Assembly: GCF_004216555.1 (NCBI RefSeq)
Contig: NZ_SGWQ01000003.1
Coordinates: 482,146-546,145, forward strand
Direction of reading: 5' to 3'
Source of the DNA: Herbihabitans rhizosphaerae
Lineage (GTDB): Bacteria; Actinomycetota; Actinomycetes; Mycobacteriales; Pseudonocardiaceae
Length of the DNA stretch: 64,000 nt
How positions within the stretch are numbered: position 1 is the first letter of the stretch; each line of letters starts with the position of its first letter. Shown here one piece after another: positions 8,660 through 16,988 of the stretch. The notes beneath the pieces were generated by a model. The model ran no database searches. It was not told where the DNA came from and saw nothing but the letters and a program-made list of their open reading frames with translations. A program made the translations under genes and the position numbers.

Positions 8660-9010
8660 ATGGCTGACGAGACCCACTACCTGCTCAGCGTCTACACGCC
8701 CGGAGGGACGCCGCCACCACCCGAGGTGCTCGACCCGATCATGCGTGAGCTGGACAGGGTCAACAAGGAGATGATGGACGCGGGCGCCTGGGTGTTCGGC
8801 GGCGGGCTGGCGGCCCCGAGCACGGCGACCGTGCTGCGCAAGACCGACGACGACGTGCTCGTCACCGACGGCCCGTTCGTCGAGAGCAAGGAGTACCTGG
8901 GCGGGTTCACCATCATCAAGGCACCGGACCTGGACGCGGCGATGGACTGGGGCAAGAAGGTCGCCGCCGCGATCGGCCTGCCGATCGAGGTCCGGCCGTT
9001 CGAGGCTTAG
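8660..9010 (+). CDS. YciI family protein (YCII/DGPF domain)
   Basis: A 116-residue protein filling a single dimeric alpha/beta-barrel YCII domain: N-terminal 'HYLLSVYTPGG', central 'VTDGPFVESKEYLGGFTIIKAPDLDAAMDW' with the DGPF motif, and C-terminal 'IEVRPFEA'. Proteins of this type are small cytosolic enzymes or binding proteins, often encoded beside sigma factors or in PCP/'phnB-like' clusters. No such partner is adjacent here. A ribosome binding site (GAGGAGA) precedes ATG 8660. The TAG stop at 9008-9010 is part of the left end of the MITE-like element. Confidence 0.85.
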   Translation: MADETHYLLSVYTPGGTPPPPEVLDPIMRELDRVNKEMMDAGAWVFGGGLAAPSTATVLRKTDDDVLVTDGPFVESKEYLGGFTIIKAPDLDAAMDWGKKVAAAIGLPIEVRPFEA

Positions 9011-9171
9011 GTCGTGTCTGATAAACCTCGGTCGATGGGCTTCGTGATCGAGGCGGTTCCTGACAAGGCGGAGGGCAAGGCTCGTACTGGACCGTACTTG
9101 CCTTGTCCGACAACGCAGTCAGGGGCCGTCTCGGCGCGAAGACCGCGACCATGGGTTTGTCAGACGCGGCC
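9010..9171. mobile_element. MITE-like non-autonomous element with 18-20 bp inverted ends
   Basis: The left end (9010-9027, GGTCGTGTCTGATAAACC) and the reverse complement of the right end (GGCCGCGTCTGACAAACC) agree at 15 of 18 positions, and the agreement extends outward through the TAG at each edge (20 bp TAGGYCGYGTCTGAYAAACC). The element is about 162 bp, has no transposase frame, and contains an inner inverted repeat around GACAAGGC...GCCTTGTC. This looks like a MITE or a deleted insertion sequence of the IS5-like group. It supplies the stop codons of both flanking genes. No long target duplication is evident. Confidence 0.65.
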
Positions 9172-9950
9172 TAGACCAGACGCAGCGGCACGCCCGCACT
9201 GGTGAGCGTGCCGAGCTTGGCGTGGATCAGGTACTGCCCGGCCGGCACGCCCTTGCGGCTGGCCGGGCAACCCGGCTCGGAGGTGCGGCCGGCCCAGGTC
9301 ACGCCGAACGTCAGCCGCTCGCCGGGCCGGATGACCCGCACGTCCGGCGTGTCGTCGGTGTAGCAGTCCGCGCTGGACCACAGCCTGCGCCCGTCGGCGC
9401 CGTGCACGGTCAGCTCGCGCAGCTTGCGGCTGATGTCACGCACGCACGGCACCTGGCCGATGTTCACGATCACGAGTCGCAGGGCCGGCCGCTGCCCGAC
9501 GCGGTACTCCGGCTGGCCGGTCTCCGCGGCCAGGTACAGCGCGCCGTCCTGGCACGGCCCCGGCGGCGGGGGTGGCGGAGGCGGCCCGACCGGCGCGGGC
9601 GCCGGCGCGGCGACCTGGCCGGGACCGGGAACGGGGGGCGCGGGCGCACCCGGGGGCACGGGAACCGGGTGCGCCTGCGCCTCACCTGCCGGCGGTACCG
9701 GAGCAGCGGAGGCGGTGGAACTGCTCGACGGTGGGGCCGTCGGCGACGGCATGGGCGGTGGGGACGACGGCGGCTGGGTCGACCGGACGGCCGGCGAGAT
9801 CTCCTCGACGTTCGCCGCGTCGTCGACCTCGGGCGATCCGTCGGAGAACAGGCCGCCGATCAGCCACACCAGCAGCAGTCCGACCAGGACCGAGCCGGCG
9901 ATGGCGACCGCGCGACGGCGCCGGTACGTCCAGTCCTTCGGATCGATCAT
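9171..9950 (-). CDS. Membrane-anchored proline-rich protein with Ig-like (BsuPI/DUF4232-like) domain
   Basis: A 259-residue protein. It has a short cytoplasmic N-terminus ('MIDPKDWTYRRRR'), one membrane segment (about residues 15-34), an acidic stretch, a long Pro/Ser/Ala linker (about 50-130) and a C-terminal extracellular domain of about 125 residues. The domain has four Cys residues ('PGPCQDGALYLAAETGQPEYRVGQ', 'QVPCVRDIS', 'SADCYTDD', 'EPGCPASR') and a beta-rich pattern like BsuPI-type or DUF4232 domains. Position beside carbonic anhydrase and mutY matches the mycobacterial Rv3587c locus. Function unknown; a surface-exposed role is inferred. Its stop codon lies within the MITE end. Confidence 0.65.
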   Translation of the reverse strand: MIDPKDWTYRRRRAVAIAGSVLVGLLLVWLIGGLFSDGSPEVDDAANVEEISPAVRSTQPPSSPPPMPSPTAPPSSSSTASAAPVPPAGEAQAHPVPVPPGAPAPPVPGPGQVAAPAPAPVGPPPPPPPPGPCQDGALYLAAETGQPEYRVGQRPALRLVIVNIGQVPCVRDISRKLRELTVHGADGRRLWSSADCYTDDTPDVRVIRPGERLTFGVTWAGRTSEPGCPASRKGVPAGQYLIHAKLGTLTSAGVPLRLV

Positions 9951-10127
9951 GAGGCCACGGTAGCGCTAGCACTGCTCCGAATGGCCTAAGCTGACGTCAC
10001 CCGATCGGGTCCCCGTACCCATCGCGTTCTACCCCTGCGAGACGTGACGTTGCTCCAATCTGTCTTGCTCGCGATGTGGGATACGGGTTCCAATAGCTGA
10101 CCACGCGTCAGCCGTGAGGAGCAACGC

Positions 10128-10619
10128 ATGACCGGTATCGACATTCTGGCCAGACGCCACCTCGACGGCGAGGACCACGGCGCGCCCGCGATCCACACGC
10201 CCGTTCCCAGCATGCACATCGCGGTCGTGACCTGCATGGACGCGCGCATCAAGGTGTTCGACGTGTTCGGGCTCAAGCACGGTGAGGTGCACATCCTGCG
10301 TAACGCCGGGGGTGTGGCCACCGACGACGTGATCCGCTCGCTCGCGATCAGCCAGCGCAAGCTGCAGACCCGCGAAGTGGTCATCATGCAGCACACCCAG
10401 TGCGGCCTGTCGCTGATCACCGAGGACGAGTTCAAGGACGAGTTGGAGGCCGACACCGGCCTGCGCCCGCCGTGGGCGGTGGAGGCGTTCCGCGAGGTGA
10501 AGGACAGCGTGAAGCAGTCCGTGGAACGCGTACGGCGCAGCCCGTTCGTGCCGCACACCGACAACGTGCGCGGCTTCGTCTACGACGTGAACACCGCGGA
10601 GCTGACCGAGGTCCTGTAG
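10128..10619 (+). CDS. Beta-class carbonic anhydrase
   Basis: A 163-residue protein with the beta-carbonic anhydrase zinc site: 'VVTCMDARI' (Cys-x-Asp-x-Arg, catalytic dyad) and 'MQHTQCGLS' (His and Cys ligands), plus 'ILRNAGGVATDDVIRSL'. It interconverts CO2 and bicarbonate in the cytoplasm. The length is that of the short Rv1284/Rv3588c-like forms. A ribosome binding site GAGGAGC precedes ATG 10128. mutY follows 15 bp downstream on the same strand, in the order conserved in mycobacteria. Confidence 0.9.
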   Translation: MTGIDILARRHLDGEDHGAPAIHTPVPSMHIAVVTCMDARIKVFDVFGLKHGEVHILRNAGGVATDDVIRSLAISQRKLQTREVVIMQHTQCGLSLITEDEFKDELEADTGLRPPWAVEAFREVKDSVKQSVERVRRSPFVPHTDNVRGFVYDVNTAELTEVL

Positions 10620-10634
10620 CTACCATCGCGGGCG

Positions 10635-11522
10635 ATGGACGCTGGGACTCTGGTCGGCTGGTTCGACGCGAACGCCCGCGAGCTGCCGTGGCGGGCCGAC
10701 GGCACCACGCCGTGGGGCGTGCTGGTCAGCGAGATCATGCTGCAGCAGACGCCGGTGGCACGGGTGGAGCCGGTGTGGTTGGACTGGATGGCGCGCTGGC
10801 CCCGGCCGTCCGCGCTGGCCGCCGTGAGCCGCGGCGAGGTCGTGCGAGCCTGGGGCAAGCTCGGGTACCCGCGCCGCGCGCTGCGCCTGCACGAGGCGGC
10901 GACGGTCATCGCGGCCGAGCACGACGACACCGTCCCGTCCGATGTGGACACTCTGCTGTCGTTGCCCGGCATCGGCGCCTACACCGCGCGCGCCGTGGCC
11001 GCGTTCGCCTACGGACGGCGTGCGCCGGTGGTGGACACCAACGTGCGACGGGTGGTGGCGCGGGCCGTGCACGGTGCCGGTGACGCCGGCCAGCCGTCCA
11101 CCAAGCGCGATCTGTCCGATGTGGACGATCTGCTGCCGGTCGAGGAGAAGCTGGCCGCGCGGCTGTCGATCGCGCTGATGGAATTGGGCGCGATCGTGTG
11201 TACCGCCCGGTCGCCAAGGTGCACGATGTGCCCCATTCACGCAGAGTGTGCCTGGCAGCTCGCCGGCACTCCGGAGTACACCGGGCCCGCCAAGGCGGTG
11301 CAGACCTACGCCGGCACCGACCGGCAGGTGCGCGGCAAGCTGCTGGACGTACTGCGCGGAACGGCCGGGCCGGTGCCCAAGTCGCGGCTGGACGTGGTGT
11401 GGTCCGACGCCGGTCAGCGCGAGGCGTGTCTGGCCTCGCTGCTCGACGACGGACTCGTCGAACAGCTCGCCGACGGCCGGTTCACGTTGCCCGGAGAGCA
11501 CCAAGCGGGATCACCCAAGTAG
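10635..11522 (+). CDS. mutY: A/G-specific adenine glycosylase MutY
   Basis: A 295-residue protein of the HhH-GPD superfamily. It has 'EIMLQQTPVARVEPVW' with the catalytic Glu, helix-hairpin-helix 'LPGIGAYTARAVAAFA', the Asp in 'PVVDTNVRRV', and a 4Fe-4S cluster loop with four Cys ('CTARSPRCTMCPIHAEC'). It removes adenine mispaired with 8-oxoguanine. The C-terminal NUDIX-like recognition domain is very short compared with E. coli MutY, as is usual in actinobacteria. It sits 15 bp after the carbonic anhydrase gene. Confidence 0.95.
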   Translation: MDAGTLVGWFDANARELPWRADGTTPWGVLVSEIMLQQTPVARVEPVWLDWMARWPRPSALAAVSRGEVVRAWGKLGYPRRALRLHEAATVIAAEHDDTVPSDVDTLLSLPGIGAYTARAVAAFAYGRRAPVVDTNVRRVVARAVHGAGDAGQPSTKRDLSDVDDLLPVEEKLAARLSIALMELGAIVCTARSPRCTMCPIHAECAWQLAGTPEYTGPAKAVQTYAGTDRQVRGKLLDVLRGTAGPVPKSRLDVVWSDAGQREACLASLLDDGLVEQLADGRFTLPGEHQAGSPK

Positions 11523-11664
11523 ACCAATCCCGACCGGAAATCAGGCAACCACCTTGGTTCGCAGTTCGACAAAGGTTGTCCGTATGCGTATCAGGAGATA
11601 CGTTCGGCTCGCCAAGGACGATCTGGGCGACCCTGCAGATTGCCCCGAGTCGAGGGAGATCGAG

Positions 11665-12786
11665 ATGGCCAAGTCGGGCATGAGCCGACGTTCTCTGTTC
11701 AAGACCAGCCTCGCGGTCAGCGCTGTCGGCGCGGCCGGCGTCGCGTTCACCGCGAGAGTCGCGGAAGGCGCGCCGAACCCCGGCCCCAAGGCCGATCCGA
11801 CCATCCACGGGTGCGACGACTGGGGCGCGCGCCAGCCGACCGGCACGATCCTGGTGGAGAACCACAAGCCCACCTACATCGTCGTGCACCACACCGCCGG
11901 CGCGAACTCCGACGACCTGTCCAAGGATCACGCGTTCGCGATCTCGCGTGACATCCAGAACTTCCACATGGACACCCGCGGCTGGATCGACACCGGCCAG
12001 CAGCTCACCAACAGCCGCGGCGGGCATATCACCGAGGGCCGGCACCGCAGCCTCGAGGTGCTGCGCGGTGGCACCAAGCACGTGCAGGGCGCCAACGTGG
12101 GCAACCACAACAGCGAGGTCATCGGCATCGAGAACGAGGGCCTGTACACCAATGTCGATGTGACGCCGCAACTGTGGGACTCGCTGGTCGCGCTGGTCAG
12201 CTACATCGCGAGGCAGTACGGAATCGCGCCGGAGCAGATCAAGGGACACCGCGACTTCAACTCCACCGAGTGCCCTGGCGAGACGCTGTACGCCCGGCTG
12301 CCCGAGCTGCGCGACGCGGTCGGCGGACGCCTCGGCGTGCCGGTGACGCAGCCGCCGACCTGGCCGCTGCTCAAGGTCGGCTCGGCGGGCACGAAGGTGC
12401 TCGCGGCGCAGCACCTGCTGCGCGCCGCCGGGGTGCGCGACGTGCCGGTGGACGGCGTGTTCAGCGACAGCACTTTCCGTGCGGTGCAAGGGTTTACGCG
12501 TGAGCACGGGGTCACCTTCGACCCGTGCTACGCCAGCCGGGTGGCCGACGAGAGCGGGTTGCTCGGCGCGGGCGGGTGGCCGCTGATCACCCCGACGCTG
12601 CACCCGGGCAACCAGGGTGACGCGGTGCGCGCGGCGCAGTTGCTGTTGTCCGACGGGCGTATTTCCCCCGCGGGTGTCGCCGACCAGTCCACTGTGGACG
12701 GTGTGCGGGCGGCACAGTCGGCGAACGGCCTGCCGGCGACCGGCGTGATCGACGCGCGTACCTGGCAGGCGCTGCTCGCCCGCTGA
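11665..12786 (+). CDS. Tat-exported N-acetylmuramoyl-L-alanine amidase (PGRP/Amidase_2)
   Basis: A 373-residue protein with a twin-arginine signal ('MSRRSLFKTSLAVSAVGAAGVAFTA') and a PGRP/Amidase_2 domain: 'IVVHHTAGAN' (first zinc His), 'VIGIENEG' and 'GHRDFNSTECPG' (later ligands). Two C-terminal peptidoglycan-binding type repeats follow ('KVGSAGTKVLAAQHLL', 'PGNQGDAVRAAQLLL'). It would cleave stem peptides from muramic acid in the cell wall. ATG 11665 is chosen because GAGGGAG lies just upstream and the Tat motif then falls at residue 7. An in-frame ATG at 11584 is less likely. The order mutY-amidase resembles the Rv3589-Rv3594 area. Confidence 0.9.
   Translation: MAKSGMSRRSLFKTSLAVSAVGAAGVAFTARVAEGAPNPGPKADPTIHGCDDWGARQPTGTILVENHKPTYIVVHHTAGANSDDLSKDHAFAISRDIQNFHMDTRGWIDTGQQLTNSRGGHITEGRHRSLEVLRGGTKHVQGANVGNHNSEVIGIENEGLYTNVDVTPQLWDSLVALVSYIARQYGIAPEQIKGHRDFNSTECPGETLYARLPELRDAVGGRLGVPVTQPPTWPLLKVGSAGTKVLAAQHLLRAAGVRDVPVDGVFSDSTFRAVQGFTREHGVTFDPCYASRVADESGLLGAGGWPLITPTLHPGNQGDAVRAAQLLLSDGRISPAGVADQSTVDGVRAAQSANGLPATGVIDARTWQALLAR
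12687..12699. repeat. GTCCACTGTGGAC palindrome, copy in amidase gene
   Basis: A perfect copy, encoding Ser-Thr-Val-Asp near the C-terminus of the amidase. Confidence 0.7.
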
Positions 12787-12843
12787 TTGTCGGTCCCCCT
12801 CGGCACACTGGCGGCCACATGACCGCTAGTGATGGGAGTACCG

Positions 12844-13713
12844 ATGTCGGTCGTCGTGACCACGCCAACCGGACGCGTCGGCTCGCGGGTCGTGCGGGTG
12901 TTGCTGCAGGCGGGCGTGCGCCCGACGCTGCTGATGCGCGATCCGGCGAAGCTGGACGAAGCGTTGCGTGACCGCGTCGACGTCGTGGCCTGCGATCAGG
13001 GCGACGCCGACGCGGTCGTGCGCGCGACGAAGGACGCTGAACGGCTTTTCTGGGTGGACCCGCCGACCGGTGACGACGATCCGGTCGCCGGATATGCCCG
13101 GCTGGGCGCGAACGCCGCGCGGGCCGTGCAGGAGAACGGAATCGCGCGCACGGTGTTCCTGAGCAGCGTCGGCGCGGAAAAGCGGTCCGGCGCCGGGGAG
13201 ATCGACGGCCTCGGACGCACCGAGGAGCTGCTCGACGCGACCGGCGCGAGCGTGACGCACCTGCGCTGCGGGTACTTCTTCACGAACCTGATGTTCGAGT
13301 TGGATTCGCTGCGCGAGGGTGTCATGCGCACGCCGTGGCCGCTCGACTTCCCGATGGCCTGGGTCGACCCTCGGGACATCGGTGACGTCGCGGCCGCGCG
13401 CCTGCTGTCGGACTCGTGGACGGGCCGGCACGTGCAGGCGGTGCACGGGCCGGAGCACCTGACGTTCTCGCGGGTGGCGGAGATCCTCGGTGGCGCGATC
13501 GGCCGCCCGGTGCACGTCGAGCGGATCACCGACGACGACCTGCGCGCGGGTCTGCGTGCTGCCGGCCTGAGTGCGGGCCAGATCGAGGGGTTCGTCGGCA
13601 TGTCGGCCGGCCTGCGGGAGAACTTCGTGCCGGAGAACGAGCGCACGGTCGTCACCACCACGCCGACCACCCTGGGATCGTGGGCCTACACCCACCTGCG
13701 CCCACTGCTCTGA
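12844..13713 (+). CDS. NmrA-type NAD(P)-binding oxidoreductase
   Basis: A 289-residue atypical short-chain dehydrogenase. The N-terminal dinucleotide motif is 'VVTTPTGRVGSRVVRVLLQAG' (NmrA-like TxxGxxG), and 'TVFLSSVGAEKRSGAGEIDGLGRTEELL' and 'HLRCGYFFTNLM' are typical of the NmrA/TMR_SDR group. These proteins often act as redox sensors or quinone reductases; the substrate is unknown. GGGAG five bases upstream favours ATG 12844 over ATG 12832 and GTG 12829. It is convergent with the VanY-like gene, with 4 bp between stops. Confidence 0.8.
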   Translation: MSVVVTTPTGRVGSRVVRVLLQAGVRPTLLMRDPAKLDEALRDRVDVVACDQGDADAVVRATKDAERLFWVDPPTGDDDPVAGYARLGANAARAVQENGIARTVFLSSVGAEKRSGAGEIDGLGRTEELLDATGASVTHLRCGYFFTNLMFELDSLREGVMRTPWPLDFPMAWVDPRDIGDVAAARLLSDSWTGRHVQAVHGPEHLTFSRVAEILGGAIGRPVHVERITDDDLRAGLRAAGLSAGQIEGFVGMSAGLRENFVPENERTVVTTTPTTLGSWAYTHLRPLL

Positions 13714-13717
13714 GGGG

Positions 13718-14362
13718 TCACCGCCGCATCCTCGGGTCCTTGGTGGGATCGGCGTATTTTGGCGGGCAGCCGTCATCAATGGCTTCGGGGCGCAGTTCGT
13801 AGTGCCAAGGCTCGTTGCCGTAAATCTGGCACAGTCCGTATTTGGCGCCGTGTTTGGACAGCCACGCCGCGGCACCGGAAGGCCCGATATCGACCGCGTC
13901 CCCCGACACGTGCAGCGACTTGTCCGCGATGGCCACCCATCGGGCAGCCGCCTTTTCCGAGCCGTACTTCGAGACCGCCTCACGAAGTAGTTCTTCCTGG
14001 TATTTCGGGGAACGCCAGCCACTGTTGACGACGAACTCGACCCCGCCGTCCTTGGCATCCGTCGCGGCCCGGCGCAGCGCGCCGAGCAGGGCGGGATCGA
14101 GCTTGGCCACGGCCGGAACACCGTTATCGAAGACCGTCACGCCGTCAGGAACGGCGCCATCAGCGACCCCGGATGACGCACCAGATTGACCACCGTGGTC
14201 GCCGCGAGGAATATCAATTGACGATGCGATCGAGGAGGACGGGGACGCCGTCGACTGGTGGATGAGAGCAACGATAATCGCCGCGCAGCCGACTGCGAGA
14301 ACTGCGAAGATTGCCGATCGGATACGGCGGGGCGCCGTTTGTGCTGGTTCGCCGTAGTTCAT
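13718..14362 (-). CDS. VanY-like D-alanyl-D-alanine carboxypeptidase (M15 family)
   Basis: A 214-residue protein with an N-terminal membrane anchor or signal ('SAIFAVLAVGCAAIIVALIHQ') and an extracytoplasmic M15B domain: 'VNSGWRSPKYQEEL', zinc motif 'SLHVSGDAVDIGP' (HxxxxxxD) and 'EPWHYELR' (third ligand). It is expected to trim D-Ala from peptidoglycan stem peptides. ATG 14362 follows a GGGGGT ribosome binding site. It is divergent from the 2H phosphoesterase gene across a 108-bp gap. Confidence 0.85.
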   Translation of the reverse strand: MNYGEPAQTAPRRIRSAIFAVLAVGCAAIIVALIHQSTASPSSSIASSIDIPRGDHGGQSGASSGVADGAVPDGVTVFDNGVPAVAKLDPALLGALRRAATDAKDGGVEFVVNSGWRSPKYQEELLREAVSKYGSEKAAARWVAIADKSLHVSGDAVDIGPSGAAAWLSKHGAKYGLCQIYGNEPWHYELRPEAIDDGCPPKYADPTKDPRMRR

Positions 14363-14470
14363 ACCCCCAGTAAAGGCAGCGTGGCGTTGCCAGCACGTAT
14401 CCAGTTTTGGATATACCGACGATACACTCCGCCTTTTCTCCAAAACACACCAACGTGCACAATCGAACCC

Positions 14471-15001
14471 GTGTCCCACGCCCTCCAGTTCCACTTCGAC
14501 CCCGAAGCAGATCAAGCCGTTCGCCAGCTCTGGCACCGGCTGGAGAAAGCCAAGATCTCGAGCCTCGCGACCACCACTCACCGCCGGCACCACCCCCACG
14601 TCACCTTCGCCGCCGCCACCACCATCCCCGCCGGTGCCCGAAAGTCGTTGCGCGACAACATATCCAGACTCGCCATCCCCAGCCTCTGGCTACACTCGCT
14701 CGGCGCGTTCTCGTCCCCGGAACCCGTCCTCTACCTCGGTGCGGTCGTCGACGCGGAGTTGCTCGCCGTCCACTCGGCCGTCCACGACGCCCTCGCCGGC
14801 AAGGTCAAGAACCCGTCCGCGTACCACCTCCCCGGCTCGTGGACGCCCCACATCCCGCTCGCCCGAAACATCGAGCCGGCCCAACTCGCCAAGGGATTCA
14901 CCGCGCTCTACCCGGTGGAACCGGTACGCGCGCGACTCGTCTCCGCCAACATCGTGGACACCCACACCGGCGAGACCACCGAATTGCTCCGGCTCGACTA
15001 A
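14471..15001 (+). CDS. 2H phosphoesterase (2'-5' RNA ligase/LigT-like)
   Basis: A 176-residue protein with the two HxT/P motifs of the 2H superfamily, 'HHPHVTFAA' and 'WTPHIPLAR', spaced about 95 residues apart. The fold is small, cytosolic and two-lobed; members act on 2'-5' or cyclic phosphodiester bonds in RNA or nucleotides. The substrate here is unknown. The start is GTG 14471, since the upstream in-frame residues do not resemble the family. The stop overlaps that of the convergent T7SS-type gene by 4 bp. Confidence 0.75.
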   Translation: MSHALQFHFDPEADQAVRQLWHRLEKAKISSLATTTHRRHHPHVTFAAATTIPAGARKSLRDNISRLAIPSLWLHSLGAFSSPEPVLYLGAVVDAELLAVHSAVHDALAGKVKNPSAYHLPGSWTPHIPLARNIEPAQLAKGFTALYPVEPVRARLVSANIVDTHTGETTELLRLD

Positions 15002-16254
15002 CGAGCGAAGCGGAACGCCCGGTCCAGTTCCCGGAAGAAGCCGCCCCCGAGGTCGAGTTCCTCCGCCATTTCCTCCGGATCCAGGGTGATCTGGCAGCCG
15101 GTACCCGCGCCGAGCCCGATCGCGGCGCCGGCACTGCCATCGACGGTCAGCACGCCGTCCTGGATACCGATGCCGAACTCCGCGTCCGCCCCGGCGCCCG
15201 CCCGCGCCTCGGCGCGGCAGCCGCCACCGATTCCCGCCACATCGGCGTTGGCCTCGACCGAGGCCTCCACACCGGCGAACAGGCCGGCCTCCGCGCCCAC
15301 CCCGTCTGGCCCGATGTCGGCACCCGCGGACGCTTCGGTCCCCACCGATCCCTCGGCCGAGACCGAGGTGTCGACGAGCCCGGTGGAGGCGGACAACTCC
15401 GCCGATCCACGCAGCCCGGTGACCTGCTCGATCGAGGCGTGCAGGCCGTCGGCGTCCAGGGACAGTGCCGCGTCGGTCTGGGTCCCGAGGCTCGCCTGCG
15501 CCCGAGCCTGGAGGTCCTCGCCGATCGTGCCGCTTTCCGACGCTTCCCACACGTTGTGCCCCGTGGACCACGTTCCCAGGCCGAGCGCGACGAGCGGCGA
15601 GGCCTCGGGATTCGACAGGTTCACCCCGCCGGCGTGGTCGTTGACGGTGCCGTCGTAGATCCACTCACGCCCGCCGCCGGGGCTCGACTCGTCGGTCACT
15701 CCGCCGCCGTCGCCCTCGATGTCCACGACCCTGGACAGCCAGGTGGACACGTCCGCACCCGCCGGCCCCCAGCCGAGCAGCGTGCCGACCGCGTCGTTGC
15801 CGGCCTCGTCGAGTTGTTCGCGGGCCCGTGCCAGCTTCTCCCTGGCCTCCGCCCGTACCGGCACACCCGGGCTGAGCAGGACGGACAGCGGACCGGCCGG
15901 CGCGCTTGCCGCCGCACGAAGATCCGCCTCGGCCGCCTGCTGCCACAGGGCGATGGCCTCGAGTGCCTGCCCCTGCGCCCAGCGCAGCGTGCTCGCGTAG
16001 CCGTCCAGCGCCCCGCCGGCCGCGGAGGCGGCGGCTCCGGTGTCGTACCACCAGGCGGGCGTCGGATTGAGGCGCTCGTCGGCCGCGGTCGCCGCGACCC
16101 CGATCCAGTCGCCGAGTCGCACGCCGCGCATGTCGTTGCCCGCCAGTTCACAGGTCTCCGCGACTCCGGCGAACATCACCACGACGTCACCAATGGCATC
16201 CGCGTTTCCCGGAATCAGCGCCAGCGGGTCCGTGGTCTCACCGAGCTCAGCCAT
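14998..16254 (-). CDS. Putative type VII-secreted protein with Ala/Gly-rich C-terminal region
   Basis: A 418-residue protein. Residues 1-170 match the putative T7SS secretion-signal domain found at the N-terminus of actinobacterial polymorphic toxins ('LGETTDPLALIPGNADAI', 'MRGVRLGDWIGVAATAADER', 'YASTLRWAQGQALEAIALWQ'). After a linker of about 60 residues, the C-terminal 170 residues are Ala/Gly/Asp-rich with quasi-repeats such as 'EASAGADIGPDGVGAEAGL' and two Cys-containing turns ('GGCRAEARAGAGADAEFG', 'GTGCQITLDP'). No known toxin motif is visible. It overlaps the upstream small gene by 8 bp (ATGGCTGA), indicating coupling. It is probably exported by an ESX system encoded elsewhere. Confidence 0.7.
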   Translation of the reverse strand: MAELGETTDPLALIPGNADAIGDVVVMFAGVAETCELAGNDMRGVRLGDWIGVAATAADERLNPTPAWWYDTGAAASAAGGALDGYASTLRWAQGQALEAIALWQQAAEADLRAAASAPAGPLSVLLSPGVPVRAEAREKLARAREQLDEAGNDAVGTLLGWGPAGADVSTWLSRVVDIEGDGGGVTDESSPGGGREWIYDGTVNDHAGGVNLSNPEASPLVALGLGTWSTGHNVWEASESGTIGEDLQARAQASLGTQTDAALSLDADGLHASIEQVTGLRGSAELSASTGLVDTSVSAEGSVGTEASAGADIGPDGVGAEAGLFAGVEASVEANADVAGIGGGCRAEARAGAGADAEFGIGIQDGVLTVDGSAGAAIGLGAGTGCQITLDPEEMAEELDLGGGFFRELDRAFRFAR

Positions 16255-16654
16255 TTCCGTCACCACGCAGAAATTCCCGAATGCCGAACATGGGATCGAC
16301 AAGGCTCCGTGGCGGTCGCATATTCGGCGGTAAGTGCCCGTAGTCCCGTTCGTAGGCCTGATCGATGTCATCCCACTGACGCATTCGCGCGTCGTTCATC
16401 GCCTCCGTACCCGCGTAGTCCCGCGCCGCCTGCGTCAGGCCGACACCGAGCGCGTGCCCCTGGGTCAGCAGGGATTGCACGGCCGCGTCGAGCGTGGCGC
16501 TGAAGCCTGACACCGCCCGGAAAAGCGCCGCGTGGCCGTAGACACCCGCGTCCGCGATCCCCGTCGGATCGATGTCTCGGGCACCGTCGACGGCCGCCTG
16601 GACCTGCCCACCGCCGCCCCGCACCCCGTCCGGGTCCACCTCGTACCCATTCAT
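16247..16654 (-). CDS. EspC/WXG100-like small helical protein
   Basis: A 135-residue, mostly helical protein beginning 'MNGYEVDPDGVRGGGGQVQAAVDGARDI'. An N-terminal 'DPDGVRGxG' start followed by a hairpin of two Ala-rich helices is typical of EspC-like (PF10824 type) or WXG100-related partners of T7SS effectors. The ATG at 16654 is preceded by GGAGG. It lies 21 bp after the 79-residue gene and overlaps the T7SS-signal gene, so the three form one operon. It is probably the secretion partner or chaperone of that protein. The C-terminus ('YGHLPPNMRPPRSLVDPMFGI') is Pro-rich. Confidence 0.65.
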   Translation of the reverse strand: MNGYEVDPDGVRGGGGQVQAAVDGARDIDPTGIADAGVYGHAALFRAVSGFSATLDAAVQSLLTQGHALGVGLTQAARDYAGTEAMNDARMRQWDDIDQAYERDYGHLPPNMRPPRSLVDPMFGIREFLRGDGNG

Positions 16655-16675
16655 CCGTTCCTCCCCAATCTTCAT

Positions 16676-16915
16676 TCACCACTCGTCGAAAATAATCGGA
16701 TCCCGACCAGGTTCACTTCGCTTGTCGAGAAAATGCTTTCGCCGCGCCGAATAGAATGCTTGCACCTCGGAAAGGTGATCAGCCTCGCCCGCGAGGAATT
16801 CTTCCCAGGTCGTCTTCCCGGCCCGCACCGCGGCGGCGACGGCTTTCAGCTCCGCGGGGGCGTCCTCGGACTCCGCCGCTCGCCCGACCGCCTCGGCATC
16901 AAGCTCGTCGCCCAT
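16676..16915 (-). CDS. Small acidic hypothetical protein of T7SS-like cassette
   Basis: A 79-residue acidic protein ('MGDELDAEAVGRAAESEDAPAEL', ending 'RSEPGRDPIIFDEW'), first gene of the three-gene cassette. GGGAG precedes ATG 16915. No family is recognised. Helical, soluble and charged, it could be a chaperone or an immunity-type protein, but immunity genes usually follow the effector, so no function is assigned. Confidence 0.55.
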   Translation of the reverse strand: MGDELDAEAVGRAAESEDAPAELKAVAAAVRAGKTTWEEFLAGEADHLSEVQAFYSARRKHFLDKRSEPGRDPIIFDEW

Positions 16916-16988
16916 CCGCGCTCCCGTACCGACCGATGTTGGGGACAGGAAAGCCGAGCGCGCCTATGCGCCGGCTATGCGCGCATCC

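Noticed and set aside
9014-9205. Small plus-strand frame inside the MITE-like region
   Set aside because: It spans the element's inverted ends, has no ribosome site or family match, and is explained by the element.
11584-11664. Upstream in-frame start for the amidase
   Set aside because: It would place the twin-arginine motif about 34 residues in. ATG 11665 has a better ribosome site and a normal Tat signal.
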